The notes beneath the pieces were generated by a model. The model was not told the DNA's origin, searched no databases, and worked only from the letters and a program-made list of their open reading frames with translations. DNA of 7,325 nucleotides, from the NCBI GenBank assembly GCA_038045965.1, contig JBBSXD010000024.1, forward strand, positions 1-7,325. Direction: 5' to 3'. Shown here one piece after another: positions 4,820-7,325 of this stretch (positions are counted from its first letter, which is position 1; the number at the start of each line of letters is the position of its first letter). This DNA is from ARS1285 sp038045965. Its GTDB lineage: Archaea; Nanobdellota; Nanobdellia; Pacearchaeales; GW2011-AR1. A program made the position numbers and the translations under genes.

Positions 4820-6088
4820 TTAATAATAATTTGTTTCTCCGATTTCTTCAGTTTCTGCGGGTCTCTTTGATAGTAAAACTATCAATATTACCAGTAATAC
4901 TACAAATACTATTACTAGAACAACTGTAAGCACAACAGTAGTGTTTGCTGTGTCGAAAGTTTTTCCAGTGCTAGTAGTACTGCCTATTTTTGAAGGTTTT
5001 TCTATGTTAACACTAAAACTAACCTTTTTTGAAACACCAGTATCGGTATTCGTATTAATGTTAGCTGTGTAAGTACCTTCTTCAGTACTATCAGTAGCTT
5101 TTACTTTAACAGTTACAGTTCTGCTTGAATCAGCGCCAACTGCTACAACAGGATCTGATACTTCTACAATTAAGCCTTTAGTTTGTTCAGGCATAATATT
5201 GTAAACTACCATCTTGCTGCTTGGATTTACAAGAACAAGATCAAAAGTAGTTTCTTGTCCTGGAGATACTGTTTTTGAAGTTACAGAAGATAATACTCCT
5301 GTTTTTACGTCTTCAATAACAACTCTTCCAACTGCAGTAACACTAGTATCATAGTTATATGCTTCAACTTCTATTTCATAGTTACCTGGAGCAACATTAT
5401 TAGGTATAGTTAGGTATACTCTTTTCACCACAGCATCATTGATGTCGTCATCAAATTGATCTACTGTAGGTGCTAAGTCACCAGCATAAACCTTTCTTGA
5501 AACTCCTAAACCAGGGATAGAGGCTTTAACATAAACATTATCTAGTCTGTCGTATCCATTGTTCTCAACAACAACATCGACAGCTACATTATTACCAACA
5601 ACAACTGCATCAGCTATATCTATTGAAAGCAAATTCAAACTGTGAAGTTCTCTTTGTACTTTCAAAGGAATTGAAAATTCTTGAGAATCCATTCCTTTAG
5701 CACTAACTCTTACAAGTAGTGTTAGATCATTTGACAATTCATCAAAGTCTTCAGTTGAAGGCATTTTTAATGTGAATCTTTTCACATATGTATTACCGTT
5801 AAGAATAACAAATCTTGAAGTTTCATCTTCAATATTATTCTTAAATCCTTCTACATAAACTTTAACTTTTACGTCTTCTGCATCTGCAAGTGAGTTGAAT
5901 CTTACTTCAACTGGAACTGATTCAGAGGCATCTACTGCAATTGCGTTAGCAACATTGTCTAGGTTCATAGATACACCGTTGAATTCAACGTCTTTTATAT
6001 CTACAAAACTTGTGGCAGCAACTGTACTTAAGGCAAAAATCATAGCAAAAAGTGCTACAAAAGAAACCAAAATTGTTTTGCTTTTCAT
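4820..6088 (-). CDS. Putative S-layer/surface protein with C-terminal membrane anchor
   Basis: A 422-residue protein in the style of the putative S-layer proteins of DPANN archaea. Residues 1-25 form a signal peptide (MKSKTILVSFVALF, then ending STVAA). Beta-sandwich domains follow at about 27-145, 147-260 and 262-363. RELHSLNLLSIDI at the second junction, IPNNVAPGNYEIEVEAYNYD and a final NEW3/COG1361-like domain (VSPGQETTFDLVLVNPSS) are the recognisable parts. A Ser/Thr/Gly stalk (366-383) leads to a transmembrane helix (384-407) and a short tail, SKRPAETEEIGETNYY. The protein is acidic and has no cysteine, unlike its neighbours. Codons are visibly less AT-biased than in the other genes, consistent with high expression. 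I chose ATG 6088: the in-frame TTG at 6175 adds 29 residues before the signal peptide and lies upstream of the TATA box. Its role would be the paracrystalline or main surface coat; the other secreted proteins may attach to it. Confidence 0.75.
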   Translation of the reverse strand: MKSKTILVSFVALFAMIFALSTVAATSFVDIKDVEFNGVSMNLDNVANAIAVDASESVPVEVRFNSLADAEDVKVKVYVEGFKNNIEDETSRFVILNGNTYVKRFTLKMPSTEDFDELSNDLTLLVRVSAKGMDSQEFSIPLKVQRELHSLNLLSIDIADAVVVGNNVAVDVVVENNGYDRLDNVYVKASIPGLGVSRKVYAGDLAPTVDQFDDDINDAVVKRVYLTIPNNVAPGNYEIEVEAYNYDTSVTAVGRVVIEDVKTGVLSSVTSKTVSPGQETTFDLVLVNPSSKMVVYNIMPEQTKGLIVEVSDPVVAVGADSSRTVTVKVKATDSTEEGTYTANINTNTDTGVSKKVSFSVNIEKPSKIGSTTSTGKTFDTANTTVVLTVVLVIVFVVLLVILIVLLSKRPAETEEIGETNYY

Positions 6089-6131
6089 GTTAAAAGTTTT
6101 AAATTTAATTAATTTTAATAGAAAAAATATG

Positions 6132-6139
6132 TTTATAAA
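6132..6139 (-). promoter_or_regulatory. TATA box of the S-layer-like gene
   Basis: TTTATAAA on the minus strand, centred about 48 bases upstream of the ATG at 6088. This predicts a transcript start near 6110 and an AT-rich leader of roughly 22 bases with no Shine-Dalgarno sequence. It is one of only two genes here (with the ribbon-helix-helix gene) predicted to have a leader rather than being leaderless. Confidence 0.55.
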
Positions 6140-6186
6140 GGTTTGTATTATGTAGTAACTATATAATAAATACAAATATAAAAAAG

Positions 6187-6194
6187 TTTAAATA
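6187..6194 (+). promoter_or_regulatory. TATA box of the ribbon-helix-helix gene
   Basis: TTTAAATA preceded by AAAAAG (BRE-like). Its centre is about 47 bases upstream of the ATG at 6237, giving a predicted start near 6216 and a leader of about 20 bases. The GTATAC operator begins one base after the box, so repressor binding would interfere with TBP/TFB or polymerase. Confidence 0.6.
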
Positions 6195-6211
6195 GTATAC
6201 TAAAGTATACT
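6195..6211. promoter_or_regulatory. Promoter-proximal double GTATAC operator (copy 1)
   Basis: GTATAC at 6195-6200 and again at 6205-6210. Each is a perfect palindrome, and the second starts exactly 10 bp (one helical turn) after the first. Counting AGTATACT (6194-6201 and 6204-6211), the palindromes are 8 bp. Tandem half-sites one turn apart are the usual target of ribbon-helix-helix repressors, and the adjacent gene encodes one. Copy 2 lies at 6437-6453. Confidence 0.7.
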
Positions 6212-6236
6212 TTTTTTAATAAAGCTGTAATAGAAA

Positions 6237-6467
6237 ATGGAAAAATCATCTATAACGACGATAAAGATTCATAAGGAAACAAAAGAAAGACTAGATAAAC
6301 TAAAGGAAAGTTCAAGAGAAACTTATGAAGAAATTTTAAAGAAGATTTTATTTATTTTGAATACTTCAAGAAAGAATCCAGAAAGAGCAAGATCTCTTAT
6401 GAATAAAATAGATTTATCAATAAAAAATAATAAAGGGTATACTGAAGTATACTCTGATGAAAAATAA
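6237..6467 (+). CDS. Ribbon-helix-helix (CopG/Arc-type) regulator or orphan antitoxin
   Basis: A 76-residue protein with a clear ribbon-helix-helix domain. Strand ITTIKIH (6-12) contacts DNA, helix 1 is KETKERLDKLK (13-23), then a polar turn with SSRETYEE leads into helix 2 (28-41, EILKKILFIL). The sequence T-x-K-x-x-K-E-T-x-E-R-L-x-x-L-K and the ETYEEILKKIL second helix are typical of archaeal antitoxin-type proteins. The C-terminal 35 residues are charged and could be a toxin-binding or linker region. No toxin gene follows: the next gene is convergent, and the 72 bases between hold no plus-strand frame of use. It therefore stands alone, as an orphan antitoxin or a free regulator. It is very probably autoregulated through the double GTATAC operator at its promoter. 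Unusually, the same operator is repeated within its own last codons (residues 67-73, GYTEVYS). Confidence 0.8.
   Translation: MEKSSITTIKIHKETKERLDKLKESSRETYEEILKKILFILNTSRKNPERARSLMNKIDLSIKNNKGYTEVYSDEK
6437..6453. promoter_or_regulatory. Intragenic copy of the double GTATAC operator (copy 2)
   Basis: GTATAC at 6437-6442 and 6447-6452, again 10 bp apart, inside codons 67-73 of the ribbon-helix-helix gene. It matches copy 1 at 16 of 17 bases, with a single A-to-G difference in the spacer. The two copies start 242 bp apart, close to a whole number of helical turns (about 23). Binding at both could loop the gene out or block an elongating polymerase. Confidence 0.6.
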
Positions 6468-6505
6468 TTAATTTTCTAAAATTGTCATATCTTATTGTAG
6501 TTGGA

Positions 6506-6511
6506 TTTTTT
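6506..6511 (+). terminator. Short T-run between the convergent genes
   Basis: Six T on the plus strand about 40 bases after the ribbon-helix-helix stop codon, in the 72-base gap before the endonuclease gene's stop. It is a plausible weak terminator for the plus-strand gene. Confidence 0.25.
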
Positions 6512-6539
6512 AAAGTATGTTCTATTCTCTCTTCCGCTT

Positions 6540-7325
6540 TTATTTTTCATTAGTCATTTTTTTATATATATTTAATCCCTCAATAGAATCTTCAATCATG
6601 CTTGGACTTTCATTTATTATAGTAATTTCTTTGTCTTTTGGTAATTCTTTAATTAAATCTTCCCAATCTTTCTTTTCAGTTTTTTTGTGGTGTTTTTCTC
6701 CTTTTTCTCCATAAACAATTCCAGTAAAATGACAGTGCCAATTTTTTTCTTTGAATAGTTTTTTAATTTCGGGGTAATTAACAATTTTGTCTCTTGCAAG
6801 TATGTGTGCAAAATCTATACAAAACTCACACTCTGTATCTTTCTTTAATTTACCAATTTGTTCAAAACTTCCAAAAACACTTATTTTTCCCATAGTTTCT
6901 GGAGCTATCTTTATTTTCCATTCTTTATTTTTAATTATTTCTTGAATATCTAAAATAGCATTTTTAATATTTTCATAAGTTTTTTGTTCATCAACTCCAT
7001 TATAATAACCTGGATGAAATACTACTATACTACATCCTAATTTTTCTCCAGTTTCACAGCAGTCTAATATTCTTTTTTTACTACTTTCAATTTTTGCTGG
7101 ATCTTTACTATTTAAATTAACAAAATAAGGAGCATGAATACTTAATTTAATGTCTAATCTTTCTGCACTTTCTTTGATAGCTTTAATATCTTCTTCATTT
7201 TTTATGTAGACTCCATAAGTAAAAGCAATCTCACAGGCTCTGAATCCCAATTTATAATATTCTTCTAAATTTTTAGTTGCATCTTTAACTGGTCCTAAGC
7301 CAGCAGGTCCAAATCTAATTGTCAT
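6540..7325 (-). CDS. nfo: Endonuclease IV family protein (AP endonuclease, TIM barrel)
   Basis: A 261-residue protein beginning MTIRFGPAGLGPVKDATKNL, the typical archaeal start; the ATG is the last codon of the window, so the gene is complete but its promoter lies outside. The endonuclease IV metal ligands can be followed in order: H64 (SIHAPYFVNL), H104 (VFHPGYY), E143 (APETMG), D171 and H174 (CIDFAHILAR), H199 (WHCHFTG), E210 and H212 (GEKGEKHH) and E239 (INESPSM). The Asp-x-His pair of bacterial Nfo appears here as Glu-x-His, as I recall for archaeal members. The family uses three zinc ions to cut DNA 5' to abasic sites in base-excision repair. The length is slightly below bacterial Nfo (about 280). 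It converges on the ribbon-helix-helix gene with 72 bases between. Archaeal relatives also include less-studied xylose-isomerase-like TIM barrels, so the exact substrate is not proven, but the complete ligand set favours AP endonuclease. Confidence 0.85.
   Translation of the reverse strand: MTIRFGPAGLGPVKDATKNLEEYYKLGFRACEIAFTYGVYIKNEEDIKAIKESAERLDIKLSIHAPYFVNLNSKDPAKIESSKKRILDCCETGEKLGCSIVVFHPGYYNGVDEQKTYENIKNAILDIQEIIKNKEWKIKIAPETMGKISVFGSFEQIGKLKKDTECEFCIDFAHILARDKIVNYPEIKKLFKEKNWHCHFTGIVYGEKGEKHHKKTEKKDWEDLIKELPKDKEITIINESPSMIEDSIEGLNIYKKMTNEK

Noticed and set aside
5895..6155. Plus-strand open frame of 86 codons
   Set aside because: It is antisense to the S-layer-like gene, has serine/threonine/alanine-rich sequence mirroring that gene's codons, and has no promoter or domain.
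6089..6175. TTG-initiated N-terminal extension of the S-layer-like gene
   Set aside because: It would place 29 unrelated residues before a perfect signal peptide and begins upstream of the TATA box at 6132-6139.
6490..6550. Minus-strand mini-frame of about 20 codons starting at 6550
   Set aside because: It begins inside the end of the endonuclease gene, is lysine- and asparagine-rich low-complexity sequence, and shows no supporting signal.
6517..6714. Plus-strand open frame of 65 codons, hydrophobic
   Set aside because: It lies mostly antisense to the endonuclease IV gene; the hydrophobic residues arise from reversing Lys/Glu codons. It is not a toxin partner of the ribbon-helix-helix gene.
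1..7325. tRNA, rRNA, CRISPR array or insertion sequence
   Set aside because: I looked for cloverleaf-like stretches, regularly spaced repeats, and transposase motifs with terminal inverted repeats, and saw none.

Overview
The window looks like a fragment of a small, very AT-rich archaeal genome, most likely a DPANN archaeon of the Woesearchaeota/Pacearchaeota kind. Three things point there. Almost every gene starts 25-28 bases downstream of an archaeal TATA box with no Shine-Dalgarno sequence, as in leaderless transcription. The main surface gene resembles the 'putative S-layer protein' family I associate with those lineages. The remaining genes are secreted Ig-like/CARDB proteins and small toxin-antitoxin-type genes. 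The lineage is an inference from gene style, since no rRNA or other phylogenetic marker is present.

Layout. Bases 1-74 (-) hold the N-terminus of a probable RelE/ParE-type toxin cut by the window edge. Bases 231-1147 (+) are a two-gene unit with an ATGA overlap: a winged-helix-nucleotidyltransferase (MNT) protein followed by a HEPN protein, the arrangement of a HEPN/MNT toxin-antitoxin module. Bases 1281-4437 (+) carry three secreted-protein genes, each with its own promoter. The first two are tandem paralogues built of Ig-like domains; the first has an extra six-cysteine N-terminal module and the second is rich in N-glycosylation sequons. The third joins an alpha/beta domain to a CARDB-like domain. 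Bases 4438-4819 have no intact gene, but hold a coding-looking minus-strand frame without a start codon, a perfect 9-bp hairpin and a long T-rich tract. Bases 4820-6088 (-) encode a cysteine-free surface protein with a C-terminal membrane anchor, probably the S-layer protein. Bases 6237-6467 (+) encode a solitary ribbon-helix-helix regulator. Bases 6540-7325 (-) encode an endonuclease IV family enzyme.

How it fits together. The middle of the window is a cell-surface block, flanked by small toxin-antitoxin or regulator genes. The most striking non-coding signal is at the ribbon-helix-helix gene. A 17-base operator made of two GTATAC palindromes exactly 10 bp apart abuts its TATA box, and a 16/17 copy lies inside the last codons of the same gene, 242 bp downstream. 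The wHTH-MNT gene has its own 10-bp-periodic TTAC/GTAA/TTAC array between TATA box and start codon. Both promoters share an identical 13-base core. These are best read as autoregulatory operators.
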